Notes: generated from the sequence alone by a model not told the origin. 64,000 nt of DNA from Arachnia propionica (GCF_003932785.1 NZ_RQYT01000001.1:186001-250000), one strand, 5' to 3'. Numbered from the stretch's first letter, positions 48,363 to 59,828 are shown. Program-made: numbers and translations.

Positions 48363-49417
48363 GGCAGTTTCCTGATGAACACCCCGGAGACGTGGTGGGT
48401 GACGAATCCCAGTGCGTCGTTGACGGCCAGCATCGGTTCGTTCTCGGCCGCGTTGAAGGTGGTCACGAGGGGCGACTCGGGCACGGCCTCGTGGACGGCC
48501 CTGAGGTTCGCCGCCTTGACGAGCATCCCGAGCCGGTGCCCGCGATGGTCCGGCAGCACGAGGGTGTCCCACTGGTAGATCGGGTTCTCCGGGTGGGCGC
48601 GGCTGCTGAGCAGCTCGTTGATGGCCACGAGGCGGCCGCTGGCCCGCTCGACCGCGACCGCGATGAACACCCGTTTCGTCCGGTGCTGGTCGGTGTAGTG
48701 CTCCAACACCCGGGCCGCGTCCCAGCGGTACTCGACCCGAGGTGTGTCTCCCAAGGGCTCGTCCAGGGACATCCGGCCCTTGAGCACCGCGATGTCGTCG
48801 CGCAGTTCGGGGGCGGGCACCCCCTCGAAGCAGAGCACCTCGTAGCCTTGGGCAGCGGCCGTGGCCTCCTCGAGGGCGCGTTCCAGGGGAACCGCCGGAG
48901 CAGCGAACTCGTAGTGTCCGTTGCGACCCACCTGGCTCAGCCGGAAGCCGTGTGCCAGGGCCATGCGCACCCCCGGATGGTCGGCCTGGACGGCACCCAC
49001 CCCGCCGGGGGCCGTGAGCCGTTCCCCCTCGGGCACAGGGGTGGTGACCTCGCTGTGGAGTCGGGTGAAACCCTCACCCACCAGCTCCTTGACCTGTTCC
49101 GCGAGCCGCCCACCGACCCCCTGCCGCCGATGTTCCGGGGCGACGAAGACCGTCAAATACCCGGTCCCCGGGTCGTCGCGCCTGTTGACCTGGAACACGG
49201 CCACCCCGGCAGGGACACCGTCGATGCGCGCGAGCCAGCGGGTCGTGGTGTACAGCTGATCGGCCCTGGCGGTCTGCAGCATCGCCTCGGGGGTGAGTCG
49301 GCGGAGCCCCTCCCCCTCCTCCTCGTCGACGGCCTGCTGCTGGATCCCGCAGTAGGCCACCCAGTCCTCGTCGTCGTGGCTCACGGGCAGCGTGATCTCT
49401 CGAATGGTCACCGTCAC
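48359..49417 (-). CDS. Double-domain GNAT acetyltransferase, first copy
   Basis: A 352-residue protein, first of three tandem paralogues. Domain 1 has FVAPEHRRQGVGGRLAEQ (about 108), domain 2 has LVLPDHRGHRLGMLVKAAN (about 301). The inter-domain sequence is GYEVLCFEGVPAPELRDD. GTG start at 49417; the stop of the upstream protease lies 22 bases away, so it may be transcribed with it. The three copies probably arose by duplication, and divergence between them is large enough to suggest different acceptor substrates. Confidence 0.88.
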   Translation of the reverse strand: MTVTIREITLPVSHDDEDWVAYCGIQQQAVDEEEGEGLRRLTPEAMLQTARADQLYTTTRWLARIDGVPAGVAVFQVNRRDDPGTGYLTVFVAPEHRRQGVGGRLAEQVKELVGEGFTRLHSEVTTPVPEGERLTAPGGVGAVQADHPGVRMALAHGFRLSQVGRNGHYEFAAPAVPLERALEEATAAAQGYEVLCFEGVPAPELRDDIAVLKGRMSLDEPLGDTPRVEYRWDAARVLEHYTDQHRTKRVFIAVAVERASGRLVAINELLSSRAHPENPIYQWDTLVLPDHRGHRLGMLVKAANLRAVHEAVPESPLVTTFNAAENEPMLAVNDALGFVTHHVSGVFIRKLP

Positions 49418-49439
49418 GCCGAACACCCTACCCGCGGGT

Positions 49440-51011
49440 TCACCACCTGGGGGGCTGCGGCCCACCCGGGCCCTGGGGCGGCTGCCCGCCCGGCCCGTGG
49501 GGCTGCCGCCAGGGCTGGGGCTGGTACGGACCCGGTGCCATCATGATCGCCCTCCTCCTCCGCCTGGATGAGACCACGAGAGCGATGATCGCGGCCACGA
49601 GAGCCACACTCCCCACCCCCAGTGCGATCCACACCCACAGCAGGTCCTCCCGCCCGGCGTTCGCTTGGCCCTGTTCAGGTGCGGCGGTCTCCTCGGCCGG
49701 GGGCGGCGTCTTGTCGCGTCCCGCATCGATGGCTTCCTGCGACTTCACGATGAAGTCCTGTGCATAGGGATGCCCCGGGTAGAGCTTCCTCACCTCGTCG
49801 AACTTCTTCTTGGCGGCGGAGAAGTGTTCGACGTAGAACGCCTCGAGGCCCTCGTTGTACAGCCTCGTCGTGTCCGACTCGGTGGGGGTGACGCCGTTCC
49901 TGGCGAGCGCCTCCTTGACGACGCTGGTCTGGATCACCCATCCCTGCCCGTCAAGGTTGGCCCCGGTCTCCGGGTCCTTGGACCCGGCCACCAGGATCCC
50001 GATGGCCTCCCCTTCGGTGTTGAAGGCCGGACCACCGGAGTTTCCTCCTGCTGACGGGGCCTGGGTCTGGAACACCGGCACCTTCTCGCCCTCGGACTCG
50101 GTGGCCTTGACCGCCGTCACCGAGCCGGAGGTGATGGTCGGGGTGTTCACGGAGTCGACGGTGGCACCGGGCAGGAAGGTCGGGCTCATCGGGAACCCGA
50201 CGATGAACAGGTCAGCGCCGGTGACCATCTGCTTCTCGTCCCCCATCGGGATCGTCGGCAGATTCTCCTCGCCCTCCACCTTGAGCAGGGCCCAGTCCGG
50301 CCCGGGGAAGGCAGCTCCCTTGTCCACGATGGTGGCCTCCACCTCGCGGCCGACCTTGCCCTCGTCGCCCGGCTCCTCGAGGCGAACCTTGACGACGTGC
50401 TGCACGTTGCTGAGCTTCATGGTGGCGGCGTACACCTTCTGGAGGGAACGCCCGATCTGGAGCAGTTGCCCGTCGGTCCACCGATCGCCGCTGGCGAACA
50501 CCTCCATGTCGGACTTCAGGAACTGTTCGAGAGCGTTCTGCCCGACCCCCTCGATCAACTCCTCCTCGGACTTGTCGACGACGTGGGCGGCGGTGACGAC
50601 GTGTCCATCCGGGGTGACGGTCCATCCGGTCCCGACCGCGGAGATCTCGGCCCGCGTGCTGCGGGTCTCACCCGTGCCGACGTAGTAGGTTCCGGGGTCC
50701 GCCTCGATGGCATCGATGATCGCCTGGGTGACCGCCTCCTCGGTGGCCGGTAGCGTACCGCTCTCAACCTGCCTCTTCAGCTGCTGCTCCAGGGCTGCCG
50801 TGGCTTCCTCGTTGAGTGTCAGAACCGGGATCGTCGCCGTCATCCGCCAGACGTCGATGATCATGTGCACGCCGGGGAAGCTCCGGTCCGCGATCCGGGT
50901 CGCGACGGTCGGATCCGCCGCGGCGGACGGGGGACGAACGATGAGGCCCGACAGGACGACGGCGCAGACGACGAGCCATCGAAGCACGGAGTGGAGACGC
51001 ACAGGCTGCAT
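49440..51011 (-). CDS. Membrane-anchored trypsin-like serine protease
   Basis: A 523-residue protein. A signal peptide (about 10-31, VLRWLVVCAVVLSGLIV) precedes a trypsin-like domain with His143 (VTAAHVVD), Asp239 (GPDWALLKV) and Ser325 (SAGGNSGGPAF). There is an unusual helical insertion between the His and Asp (about 148-210). A TPR-like hairpin follows (LYNEGLEAFYVEHFSAAKKKFDEV), then a transmembrane helix (LLWVWIALGVGSVALVAAIIALVV, about 456-480) and a basic, Pro/Gln/Gly-rich cytoplasmic tail. The catalytic domain would face outside. No PDZ domain is visible, unlike HtrA. ATG at 51011. Confidence 0.88.
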   Translation of the reverse strand: MQPVRLHSVLRWLVVCAVVLSGLIVRPPSAAADPTVATRIADRSFPGVHMIIDVWRMTATIPVLTLNEEATAALEQQLKRQVESGTLPATEEAVTQAIIDAIEADPGTYYVGTGETRSTRAEISAVGTGWTVTPDGHVVTAAHVVDKSEEELIEGVGQNALEQFLKSDMEVFASGDRWTDGQLLQIGRSLQKVYAATMKLSNVQHVVKVRLEEPGDEGKVGREVEATIVDKGAAFPGPDWALLKVEGEENLPTIPMGDEKQMVTGADLFIVGFPMSPTFLPGATVDSVNTPTITSGSVTAVKATESEGEKVPVFQTQAPSAGGNSGGPAFNTEGEAIGILVAGSKDPETGANLDGQGWVIQTSVVKEALARNGVTPTESDTTRLYNEGLEAFYVEHFSAAKKKFDEVRKLYPGHPYAQDFIVKSQEAIDAGRDKTPPPAEETAAPEQGQANAGREDLLWVWIALGVGSVALVAAIIALVVSSRRRRRAIMMAPGPYQPQPWRQPHGPGGQPPQGPGGPQPPRW

Positions 51012-51075
51012 GGGGAAAGTGAAGCAGACCGCAGGCTCACGGGGCAGTTGATTCCGCGGAACCCGGCGGAAGGGG

Positions 51076-51432
51076 TCAGAAGATGATCTCCCCGGCGGCA
51101 CGGCGTTCACGCAGGTGCGCCACCGCCTCGGCCAGGATCTGCGCGGCCTCCTGATCCGTACGACGCTCCTTCACGTAGGCCAGGTGCGTCTTGTACGGCG
51201 TGATCTTCGGCGGCGGAGGCGGATTCTCCGCATCGGTGTTCGCGGGGAGCCCACACCGGGGGCAGTCCCACGACTCGGGGATCACGGCGTCGGCTGCGAA
51301 CGCGGGACGCGTCTCGTGGCCGCTCGCACAGAAGTACGAGACCGTGAGCCTCGGGGCTGCCTCGCCCCGTTCAGCTTCCCCCATGGGCCCGGCGCCGACT
51401 CGGCTGCCCCGGATGGCGTTCCCACCTGCCAC
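51076..51432 (-). CDS. rbpA: RNA polymerase-binding protein RbpA
   Basis: Actinobacterial transcription factor that binds RNA polymerase and the principal sigma factor and stabilises the open complex. The 118-residue product has the N-terminal AIRGSRVGAGP, the zinc-binding ASGHETRPAFA and DCPRCGLP, then the sigma-interaction helix at the end (ERRTDQEAAQILAEAVAHLRE). GTG start at 51432 with GAGGAG 5 bases upstream. Between secG and the protease on the same strand. Confidence 0.94.
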   Translation of the reverse strand: MAGGNAIRGSRVGAGPMGEAERGEAAPRLTVSYFCASGHETRPAFAADAVIPESWDCPRCGLPANTDAENPPPPPKITPYKTHLAYVKERRTDQEAAQILAEAVAHLRERRAAGEIIF

Positions 51433-51467
51433 AACTACTCCTCAGAAACTCAAGACCTGAAACCTAC

Positions 51468-51728
51468 TCACACGCCCATGCGATAGAGCACCAACAGCCC
51501 CAGGACCGTCAGGACCCAGACCAGTGTCAGAAACAAGGTGATGCGGTCGAGCCGTCGCTCAGCGGTGGAGACACCACCCATGGAGGTGGACATACCGCCG
51601 CCGAAGAGGTCGGACATGCCGCCGCCACGACCCTTGTGGAGGAGGATGGACAGGGCCAGCAGAGTGCTCAGGAAGATCAGGATGATCGACAGAGTCACAA
51701 TCGGCCAGCTGACGAGGGGGACAATCAC
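51468..51728 (-). CDS. secG: Preprotein translocase subunit SecG
   Basis: Small membrane subunit of the SecYEG channel. The product is about 86 residues with two hydrophobic helices, LSIILIFLSTLLALSILLH and FLTLVWVLTVLGLLVL, and between them LHKGRGGGMSDLFGGG, the SecG loop signature. I used the GTG at 51728; an upstream in-frame start at 51788 would add 20 residues. In actinobacteria secG usually follows tpiA, as it does here. Confidence 0.92.
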   Translation of the reverse strand: MIVPLVSWPIVTLSIILIFLSTLLALSILLHKGRGGGMSDLFGGGMSTSMGGVSTAERRLDRITLFLTLVWVLTVLGLLVLYRMGV

Positions 51729-51798
51729 GCGGAGTAGTTTAACTGAGGACTCCGATAACACCACATCCACACCGGCCACGCCGTTCACAACAACGGCA

Positions 51799-51840
51799 AG
51801 GGCCGTCGATCGGGTGGGGAACCACCCGATCGACGGCCCT
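51799..51840 (-). terminator. Strong intrinsic-type hairpin after tpiA
   Basis: A perfect 19-base-pair stem (AGGGCCGTCGATCGGGTGG and its complement) with a four-base GGAA loop, starting 14 bases after the tpiA stop on the minus strand, then TTGCCGTTGTTG. The T-content after the stem is modest. It is the strongest hairpin in the window and separates the glycolytic operon from secG. Confidence 0.8.
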
Positions 51841-51853
51841 GAACCGAGCGACC

Positions 51854-52627
51854 TCAGCCGAACTGGACGATCGCTGCGAACTCCTCCGCCTTGAGGCTGG
51901 CGCCGCCCACGAGGGCACCGTCGACGTCGGGCTCCGCCATGATCTCGGCCACGTTGGAAGCCTTCACCGAGCCGCCGTACTGGATGCGCACCGACTCGGC
52001 CGTCGCCTCGTCGTACAGCTTGGCGACCTCCTGACGGATGGCGCCGCAGACCTCCTGGGCGTCGGCCGGGGTCGCGACCTCACCCGTGCCGATGGCCCAC
52101 ACCGGCTCGTAGGCGATGACGAGCCCCGCGACCTGCTGGGCGGTCAGCCCGGCCAGGCAGCCCCGCACCTGCTCGAGGGTGTACTCGACGTGGCGCCCCT
52201 CCTTGCGGACGTCCAGGCCCTCACCGCAGCAGATGATGGGGGTCATCCCGTGCTCCAAGATCTTCCCCGCCTTGGCGTTGATGAGTTCATCGGTCTCGCC
52301 GAAGTACTCGCGACGCTCCGAATGACCCACCACGACGTACTTCACGCCGAGCTTGGCCAGCATGTCCGCGGAGATCTCCCCGGTGTAGGCACCGGAGTCG
52401 TGCTGGGAGACGTTCTGCGCCCCCAGCGCGATCGGGAACTTGTCCCCGTCGATGAGGGTCTGGACGGTGCGCAGATCCGTGAACGGCGGGATGACGACAC
52501 ACTCGACGTCCTTGGCGTCGTACTCCTTGTCGGCCAGCGTCCAGGCGAGCTTCTGCACGAGCCCCGTCGCCTCGACGTGGTTCAGGTTCATCTTCCAGTT
52601 TCCGGCCATGATCGGCTTGCGTGCCAT
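51854..52627 (-). CDS. tpiA: Triosephosphate isomerase
   Basis: Interconverts dihydroxyacetone phosphate and glyceraldehyde 3-phosphate. The 257-residue product has GNWKMN (Lys), the electrophile [10 protein letters not shown] (His) and the catalytic Glu in [11 protein letters not shown], then [11 protein letters not shown] and [12 protein letters not shown] at 52627, one base after the pgk stop. Third gene of gap-pgk-tpiA. Confidence 0.97.
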   Translation of the reverse strand: MARKPIMAGNWKMNLNHVEATGLVQKLAWTLADKEYDAKDVECVVIPPFTDLRTVQTLIDGDKFPIALGAQNVSQHDSGAYTGEISADMLAKLGVKYVVVGHSERREYFGETDELINAKAGKILEHGMTPIICCGEGLDVRKEGRHVEYTLEQVRGCLAGLTAQQVAGLVIAYEPVWAIGTGEVATPADAQEVCGAIRQEVAKLYDEATAESVRIQYGGSVKASNVAEIMAEPDVDGALVGGASLKAEEFAAIVQFG

Positions 52628-52628
52628 G

Positions 52629-53837
<1,209 letters not shown>

Positions 53838-53865
53838 GGGAGTTCCTTTCGTGTCTGGGTACGAA

Positions 53866-53938
53866 CTGACCCCGCCTCCAGGGCGTCCGCGCGAGGAATC
53901 CGCGTCGGTCCGAGGTGGGCGGGGTCAGCAGTGCTCAA
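53866..53938 (-). other. Inverted repeat in the gap-pgk spacer
   Basis: CTGACCCCGCC (53866-53876) and its exact complement GGCGGGGTCAG (53928-53938) enclose 51 GC-rich bases. On the minus strand it begins five bases after the gap stop. A long loop makes it a poor simple terminator; it could set the ratio of gap to pgk transcript by stalling or 3'-end protection. Function is inference. Confidence 0.5.
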
Positions 53939-53942
53939 TGGA

Positions 53943-55010
<1,068 letters not shown>

Positions 55011-55055
55011 TCACATCCTAGCCGCATCATTCCCGGACCAGTAGACCGCCCCCGG

Positions 55056-56039
55056 TCACTGGGACTCGCGCAGCTCAGGGGGCAGCGATGCCTCGGTTCC
55101 GGGGATACCCTGCTGCTCAGCGGCCTTGTCGGCCGTGGCGAGCAGGCGACGGATCCGTCCGGCGACGGCATCCTTCGTCAGCGGCGGTTCGTGCAGCTTG
55201 CCCAGCTCCTCGAGACTGGCCTGACGGTGCTCGAGACGCAGTCGCCCGGCGGCGACCAGGTGCTCGGGGGCGTCATCACCGAGGATCTCCAAGGCGCGTT
55301 CGACGCGGGCGCTCGCGGCCACGGCGGCCCGGGCGGAACGACGCAGGTTGGCGTCGTCGAAGTTGGCGAGGCGGTTGGCCTGCGCCTTGACCTCGCGGCG
55401 CATCCGTCGCTCCTCCCACAGCAGCCGGGTCTCCTGGGCCCCCATCCTGGTGAGGAGGTCAGCGATCATCTCGCCGTCGCGGATGACCACCCGCTCCACT
55501 CCCCTCGCCTCGCGGGACTTCACCGAGATACCGAGCCGACGCGCCGCCCCGGAGAGGGCGAGTGCGGCCTCGGAGCCGGGGCAGGTGACCTCGAGGGCCA
55601 TGGAGCGGCCGGGCTCGGTGAGGGAGCCGCGGGCGAGGAAGGCACCCCGCCACACCGCCACCGCGTCGGCGATGGAACCACCGACGACGGAGGCCGGCAG
55701 GCCCCGCACGGGGCGTCGCTGCTGGTCGACGAGTCCGCTGAGTCGCGCGAGCGCCTCCCCGTCGCGGATCACCCGCACGGCGTAGCGGGTGGTGCGGCGC
55801 AGCCCGGAGGCGTTGATGACCAGCAGGTCGGAGTCGAGGTTGTACAGCTCGTGGATCCAGGTGCGGAGTCGGCGAGCGGCGGCGGCCGAGTCCAGTTCGG
55901 CCTCGACGACGATGCGCCCACCGACGAGGTGCAGCCCACCGCCGAAGCGCAGCATGGTGGCCACCTCGGCGCGGCGGGGGTTGGGATGAGGGATGGCGAC
56001 AGCCGCCAGTTCAGCCTTCACCTTCTGGGTCAATGCCAT
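55056..56039 (-). CDS. whiA: WhiA-type sporulation/cell-division regulator
   Basis: DNA-binding protein conserved even in non-sporulating Gram-positives. The 327-residue product has an N-terminal WhiA domain and a LAGLIDADG-like homing-endonuclease fold ([19 protein letters not shown] is the degenerate motif), and a C-terminal helix-turn-helix ([26 protein letters not shown]). ATG at 56039 chosen over one four codons earlier. Part of rapZ-yvcK-whiA. Confidence 0.94.
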   Translation of the reverse strand: MALTQKVKAELAAVAIPHPNPRRAEVATMLRFGGGLHLVGGRIVVEAELDSAAAARRLRTWIHELYNLDSDLLVINASGLRRTTRYAVRVIRDGEALARLSGLVDQQRRPVRGLPASVVGGSIADAVAVWRGAFLARGSLTEPGRSMALEVTCPGSEAALALSGAARRLGISVKSREARGVERVVIRDGEMIADLLTRMGAQETRLLWEERRMRREVKAQANRLANFDDANLRRSARAAVAASARVERALEILGDDAPEHLVAAGRLRLEHRQASLEELGKLHEPPLTKDAVAGRIRRLLATADKAAEQQGIPGTEASLPPELRESQ

Positions 56040-56073
56040 AGGGGCCATCATTCCATGACCTCAGGGGCACCGA

Positions 56074-57024
56074 CTACCCGATGAGCAGCTCGCTGTAGGC
56101 GGCCGCCAACCGATTCGGGTCGTGTCGTGCCGTGCCGTCGTGGACTCCGACGTCCGCGACCACCAGTTCCGCTCCCAGCGAGGCCGCAAACTTGGCCAGA
56201 TGGCGGTCAGACTCGGCGAACTGATCGTTGGCGAGCACCACGTCGAGTCTGAGGGTCGGGGCGTGCTCGGCGAGCAGTTCGATGTGGCGGGACGCGGTGA
56301 ACCCGTCGGTCTCCTCCGCCGCGGCCATGTTGAGCACGAGGATGCGCTTGGCCTCGGTGGTGAGGATCGCGTCGCGCAGGTCGGGCACGAGCAGGTGCGG
56401 GATGACGGAGGTGAACCACGATCCGGGGCCGAGCACGATCGCGTCGGCGTCCCGCACCGCCGCGACCGCCTCCGGGTGGGCGGGCGGGTCCTTCGGTATG
56501 AGCCGGACGGCCTGCACGGTGGCGCGGGTCTTGGCCACCGTCGCCTGCCCGGCGAGGGTGCACATCTCGTCGGGGGCCATGGGGTCGAGTCCCAGGACAT
56601 CCGCCTCGATCTGCAACGGCACGGAGCTCATGGGCAGCACCCGGCCCCGGGTCCGCAGCAGCTCCCCCACCATGTCGAGGCCTGCCACCGGGTCGTCGAG
56701 TTGCTGCCAGAGCCCGGCGATGAGCAGGTTGCCGATGGCGTGGCCCGCGAGGGGGCCGTCGCCGCCGAATCGGGACTGCAGCACCCGGGCCCAGGCCCGG
56801 CCGGTCTGGTCGTCGCCGCACAGCGCGGCCAACGCCATGCGCAGGTCGCCGGGGGGCAGGCACCCCAGCTCCGTGCGAAGCCGTCCGGAGGAGCCGCCGT
56901 CGTCGGCGACGGTGACGACCGCCGTGAGCCTGTCCGTGACCCGTCGGAGCGCGGACAGGGAGGCGTGGAGTCCATGACCACCGCCGAAGGCCACCACCTT
57001 CGGCAGTGTCCCGAGGGTGCTCAT
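56074..57024 (-). CDS. yvcK: YvcK/CofD-like gluconeogenesis and cell-shape factor
   Basis: A 316-residue protein of the YvcK (GlmR) branch, which supports peptidoglycan precursor supply and growth on gluconeogenic carbon. Seen: VVAFGGGHGLHASLSAL, VTVADDGGSSGRL, LPPGDLRMAL, GHAIGNLLIAGL and VLGPGSWFTSVIPHLL, all matching YvcK rather than the CofD lactyl-phosphate transferase. ATG at 57024 overlaps the rapZ stop (ATGA). Confidence 0.94.
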   Translation of the reverse strand: MSTLGTLPKVVAFGGGHGLHASLSALRRVTDRLTAVVTVADDGGSSGRLRTELGCLPPGDLRMALAALCGDDQTGRAWARVLQSRFGGDGPLAGHAIGNLLIAGLWQQLDDPVAGLDMVGELLRTRGRVLPMSSVPLQIEADVLGLDPMAPDEMCTLAGQATVAKTRATVQAVRLIPKDPPAHPEAVAAVRDADAIVLGPGSWFTSVIPHLLVPDLRDAILTTEAKRILVLNMAAAEETDGFTASRHIELLAEHAPTLRLDVVLANDQFAESDRHLAKFAASLGAELVVADVGVHDGTARHDPNRLAAAYSELLIG

Positions 57025-57884
57025 TCCTTCCCCAGGTCCCGGTGGAGCACGCTCACCCCGTAGCCACGCTCGCGCAGGCGGGTGGCGAGCTCCTCGCTCA
57101 TGGAGGTGGAGCGGTGCTTGCCGCCCGTGCAGCCGATGGCCAGGGTGACCTGTCGTTTGCCCTCGGTGAGGTAGCCGGGCGCGACCGTGTCGACGATCCC
57201 GACCATCCGCTCCTGGAACTCCTGGGCGGCCTCGTGGCCGAGCACGTAGCCGGCGACGTCCGGCGACAGGCCGGTCTTCGGCCTCAGCTCGGGCACCCAG
57301 AACGGGTTGGGCAGGAAACGGACGTCGAAGACGATGTCGGCGTCCACGGGGAGGCCGTTCTTGAACCCGAAGGACATGATCGCGACGTGCAGCTTGTCGG
57401 AGGCGTCGGTGCCGAAGTGGTTGGCCACCCGCTGCGCCAACTGCCGGGCGCTGAGTTTGGAGGTGTCCACGACGATGTCCGCCGTCGCCCGCAGGTCCGC
57501 GAGGAGGCGTCGCTCCCGCACGATGCCGTCGATGAGCCGGTCCCCGCCCTGGAGGGGCAGGGGGCGACGGTTCGACTCCTGACGCTGGACGATCACGTCG
57601 TCGGTGGCCTCGATGAACATGACGGTGACCCGGTAGCCGCGCGCCTTGAGCTGGGCGAAGGCGTCGGGCAGCTGGTCGAACTGCACCTTGGACCGGACGT
57701 CGACCACGACGGCGATCCGTTCGTCCGCCCCGAGCCGATCCGCCAGGGCAGGTAGCAGGGTGGGCGGCAGATTGTCGACGACATACCAGCCCAGATCCTC
57801 CATGGTGTGGGCCGCGGTGCGGCGTCCGGCCCCCGATATGCCGGTGATGATGACGATCTCCAGGGACTCCTGAGGTTGACCCAT
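57021..57884 (-). CDS. rapZ: RNase adapter RapZ/YvcJ-like nucleotide-binding protein
   Basis: A 287-residue P-loop protein with ITGISGAGRRTAA (Walker A with Arg in place of Lys), the motif EATDDVIVQRQESNRRPLP, and in the C-terminal domain DVRFLPNPFWVPELR and AIGCTGGKHRS. The last domain senses GlcN6P in E. coli RapZ. Many actinobacterial homologues keep the P-loop as GxSGAGRST; the second Arg here is a slight departure. Heads rapZ-yvcK-whiA, which in most actinobacteria follows uvrC; here bioN lies in that position. Confidence 0.94.
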   Translation of the reverse strand: MGQPQESLEIVIITGISGAGRRTAAHTMEDLGWYVVDNLPPTLLPALADRLGADERIAVVVDVRSKVQFDQLPDAFAQLKARGYRVTVMFIEATDDVIVQRQESNRRPLPLQGGDRLIDGIVRERRLLADLRATADIVVDTSKLSARQLAQRVANHFGTDASDKLHVAIMSFGFKNGLPVDADIVFDVRFLPNPFWVPELRPKTGLSPDVAGYVLGHEAAQEFQERMVGIVDTVAPGYLTEGKRQVTLAIGCTGGKHRSTSMSEELATRLRERGYGVSVLHRDLGKE

Positions 57885-57893
57885 GGCAGCACC

Positions 57894-58511
57894 CTAACGT
57901 TCGCCGAGCCCCCTCGCCCCCATCGCCTCGCCGGTTCGTTCCGCATGGGCGACCGTCCCGAGGATCACGGGGAAGAGCACGGCCACGATGTTCCGGGACA
58001 CCCCGCGGGCCCTGGCGGCGTCCCGCGCCTCGTCGACGAGCCCGATGATGTGGGGGATGGATCGGATCATGAGCGCGACGGTCAGGGCGACGCGTTCCGG
58101 GTTGACCCCGATGTGGCGGAGAGGGGCGAGGGCGCTGACCACCGCGTCGAGGATCTCCGAGGTGGGAGTGGTGAGGGTGACCAGTCGCGCCCCGATGATC
58201 GCGAGGAGGAGGTTCCCGGCCGTGACGACGGCTGAGGCCACGTCGCCGGGGATGAGGTGGAGGGCGGCGACGGCGGCGAGGATCACCCACATCATCCAGC
58301 CGAGGCGCAGCGAGCGTCGCGGGCCGATCCCGGAGGAGGCGAACAGGACGAGGGTGAGCAGGATCACGGCCACGGTGCACCACCACTGCCGCACCACCAG
58401 TGGGGGCAGGACGAGGGCGAGCATGAGGAGGTACTTCCACCCGACGCCGATGCGGAACAGCCATCCGGTACCGGGACGGTGGAGGCCGAGGAGGCTGGAA
58501 TCGACGTTCAC
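57894..58511 (-). CDS. bioN: Biotin ECF transporter transmembrane component BioN
   Basis: EcfT subunit that couples the ATPase to BioY. The 205-residue product has about five hydrophobic helices and the two coupling motifs DAARARGV and AMGARGLG, which bind the ATPase grooves. GTG start at 58511 overlaps the bioM stop (GTGA). Confidence 0.9.
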   Translation of the reverse strand: MNVDSSLLGLHRPGTGWLFRIGVGWKYLLMLALVLPPLVVRQWWCTVAVILLTLVLFASSGIGPRRSLRLGWMMWVILAAVAALHLIPGDVASAVVTAGNLLLAIIGARLVTLTTPTSEILDAVVSALAPLRHIGVNPERVALTVALMIRSIPHIIGLVDEARDAARARGVSRNIVAVLFPVILGTVAHAERTGEAMGARGLGER

Positions 58512-59200
58512 GCGCTCATCGCCCGCTCGTACCAGTCGATCGTCTCGCGCGGCCCCCCGTCGGCGACGACCCGGCCGTCGTCGATGACGATCACCCGTTC
58601 GGCGTCGGCGGCCACATCCATGTCGTGGGTGGAGAGGACGAGCTGCTGGGGCAGGTCGGCGAGGGTGCGGCGGAGTCGCACGCGGTTCCTGAGGTCGAGC
58701 AGCGTGGTGGGTTCGTCGGCGACCAGGACGGCTGGTTCGACCGCGAGCACGCTGGTGAGGGCGACGAGTTGTCTTTCGCCGCCGGAGAGGTCGTAGATGC
58801 TCTGGTGGGCCTTGTCGTCGAGGCCCCGCTCGGCGAGCAGGGCGAGGGCTCTCGGCCGTCGTTCCCGCCTCGGCAGGTGCCTGAGGCTGAGCTCGACGTC
58901 CTCGACGGGGCTGGACATCAGCAGCTGGGCGAGTGGGTCGGTGAAGATGAACGCGACGTGCCTGCGGACCCTGGCCGCGTCGGTGACGCTGTCGAGCCCG
59001 TCGACCTCCACCCGCCCCGAGGTGGGACGTCGCATGCCGTTGATGAGCCGGAGCAGGGTGGACTTGCCGGAGCCGTTGGCCCCGATGACGGCCACCCTGC
59101 GCTCGGCGAGGGTGAGGCTGACGTCTTTCAGCAACACCTTCGGTTCGTCATCCCGCATCACCGGAGGGATGGCGACCGAGACGTCGGTGAATCGGATCAA
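58508..59200 (-). CDS. bioM: Biotin ECF transporter ATPase BioM
   Basis: A 230-residue EcfA-type ATPase. Walker A IGANGSGKSTLL, Q-loop region FIFTDPLAQLLMSSPVED (typical of ECF ATPases), signature LSGGERQLVAL and Walker B LVADEPTTLLD. TTG start at 59200 overlaps the bioY stop (TTGA), so all three subunits are coupled. Confidence 0.92.
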   Translation of the reverse strand: MIRFTDVSVAIPPVMRDDEPKVLLKDVSLTLAERRVAVIGANGSGKSTLLRLINGMRRPTSGRVEVDGLDSVTDAARVRRHVAFIFTDPLAQLLMSSPVEDVELSLRHLPRRERRPRALALLAERGLDDKAHQSIYDLSGGERQLVALTSVLAVEPAVLVADEPTTLLDLRNRVRLRRTLADLPQQLVLSTHDMDVAADAERVIVIDDGRVVADGGPRETIDWYERAMSA

Positions 59201-59784
59201 CGCTGCACCAGCAGGCGGGGGAAGGCCCGGTGAACCGCGACGGCGAGGAGGACGGCGACCACGCTCTTGATCGCGTCGCTCAGCCAGAACGAGGCATCGA
59301 TGGCGAGGGCCTCCGGGAAGCTCTTGCCGAGGGCCCGCATGAGGCCGATGACCCCGAAGGGCAGGATCACGAGGTAACGCGACAGGAGCAGGCCACCGAA
59401 GAGCAGGAACGGGGTGAGGGCCGACAGACCTCGCCGCACGACGAGCATGGCGACGAAACCGCTCAGCAGGGCTGCGAAGGGGAAGGACAGCAGATACCCA
59501 CCCGTGGGGCCGAGGATGGTGCCGATGCCCGCGGCGCCCTTGTTGAACACCGGCAGGCCCATGGCTCCCAGCACGAGGTACAGGGAGGCCGCGGCGAAGC
59601 CCCGGATGGGGCCGAGGCACAGGCCCGCCAGGGCCACCCCCAGTGTCTGGAGGGTGAAGGGGACGGGTCCGATCTGGAAGCCGGGCACGATGGCGAGCGC
59701 GGCGATGAGCGCACCGAAGACTCCCACGTGGGCCAGATCCGTGGCCTGGAAGGAGAAGGTCGACTTGGCCGGGGTGGCGGTCAC
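59197..59784 (-). CDS. bioY: Biotin-binding S component BioY
   Basis: A 195-residue membrane protein that binds biotin. BioY features are seen: VPFTLQTLGVALAGLCLGP, the middle GLPVFNKGAAGIGTILGPTGGYL (a BioY signature region) and SFWLSDAIKSVVAVLLA. GTG start at 59784 with GAGGTAAT before it. First gene of bioY-bioM-bioN; a palindrome lies 45 bases upstream. Confidence 0.93.
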   Translation of the reverse strand: MTATPAKSTFSFQATDLAHVGVFGALIAALAIVPGFQIGPVPFTLQTLGVALAGLCLGPIRGFAAASLYLVLGAMGLPVFNKGAAGIGTILGPTGGYLLSFPFAALLSGFVAMLVVRRGLSALTPFLLFGGLLLSRYLVILPFGVIGLMRALGKSFPEALAIDASFWLSDAIKSVVAVLLAVAVHRAFPRLLVQR

Positions 59785-59828
59785 GATTACCTCCTGGGTC
59801 GAGTTGCGAGGGACATTCAACACGGGCT

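Noticed and set aside
48359-49417. Identification of a GNAT copy as mycothiol synthase MshD
   Set aside because: Two-domain layout is similar, but none of the mycothiol genes or clear MshD residues could be confirmed by eye, so no symbol was given.
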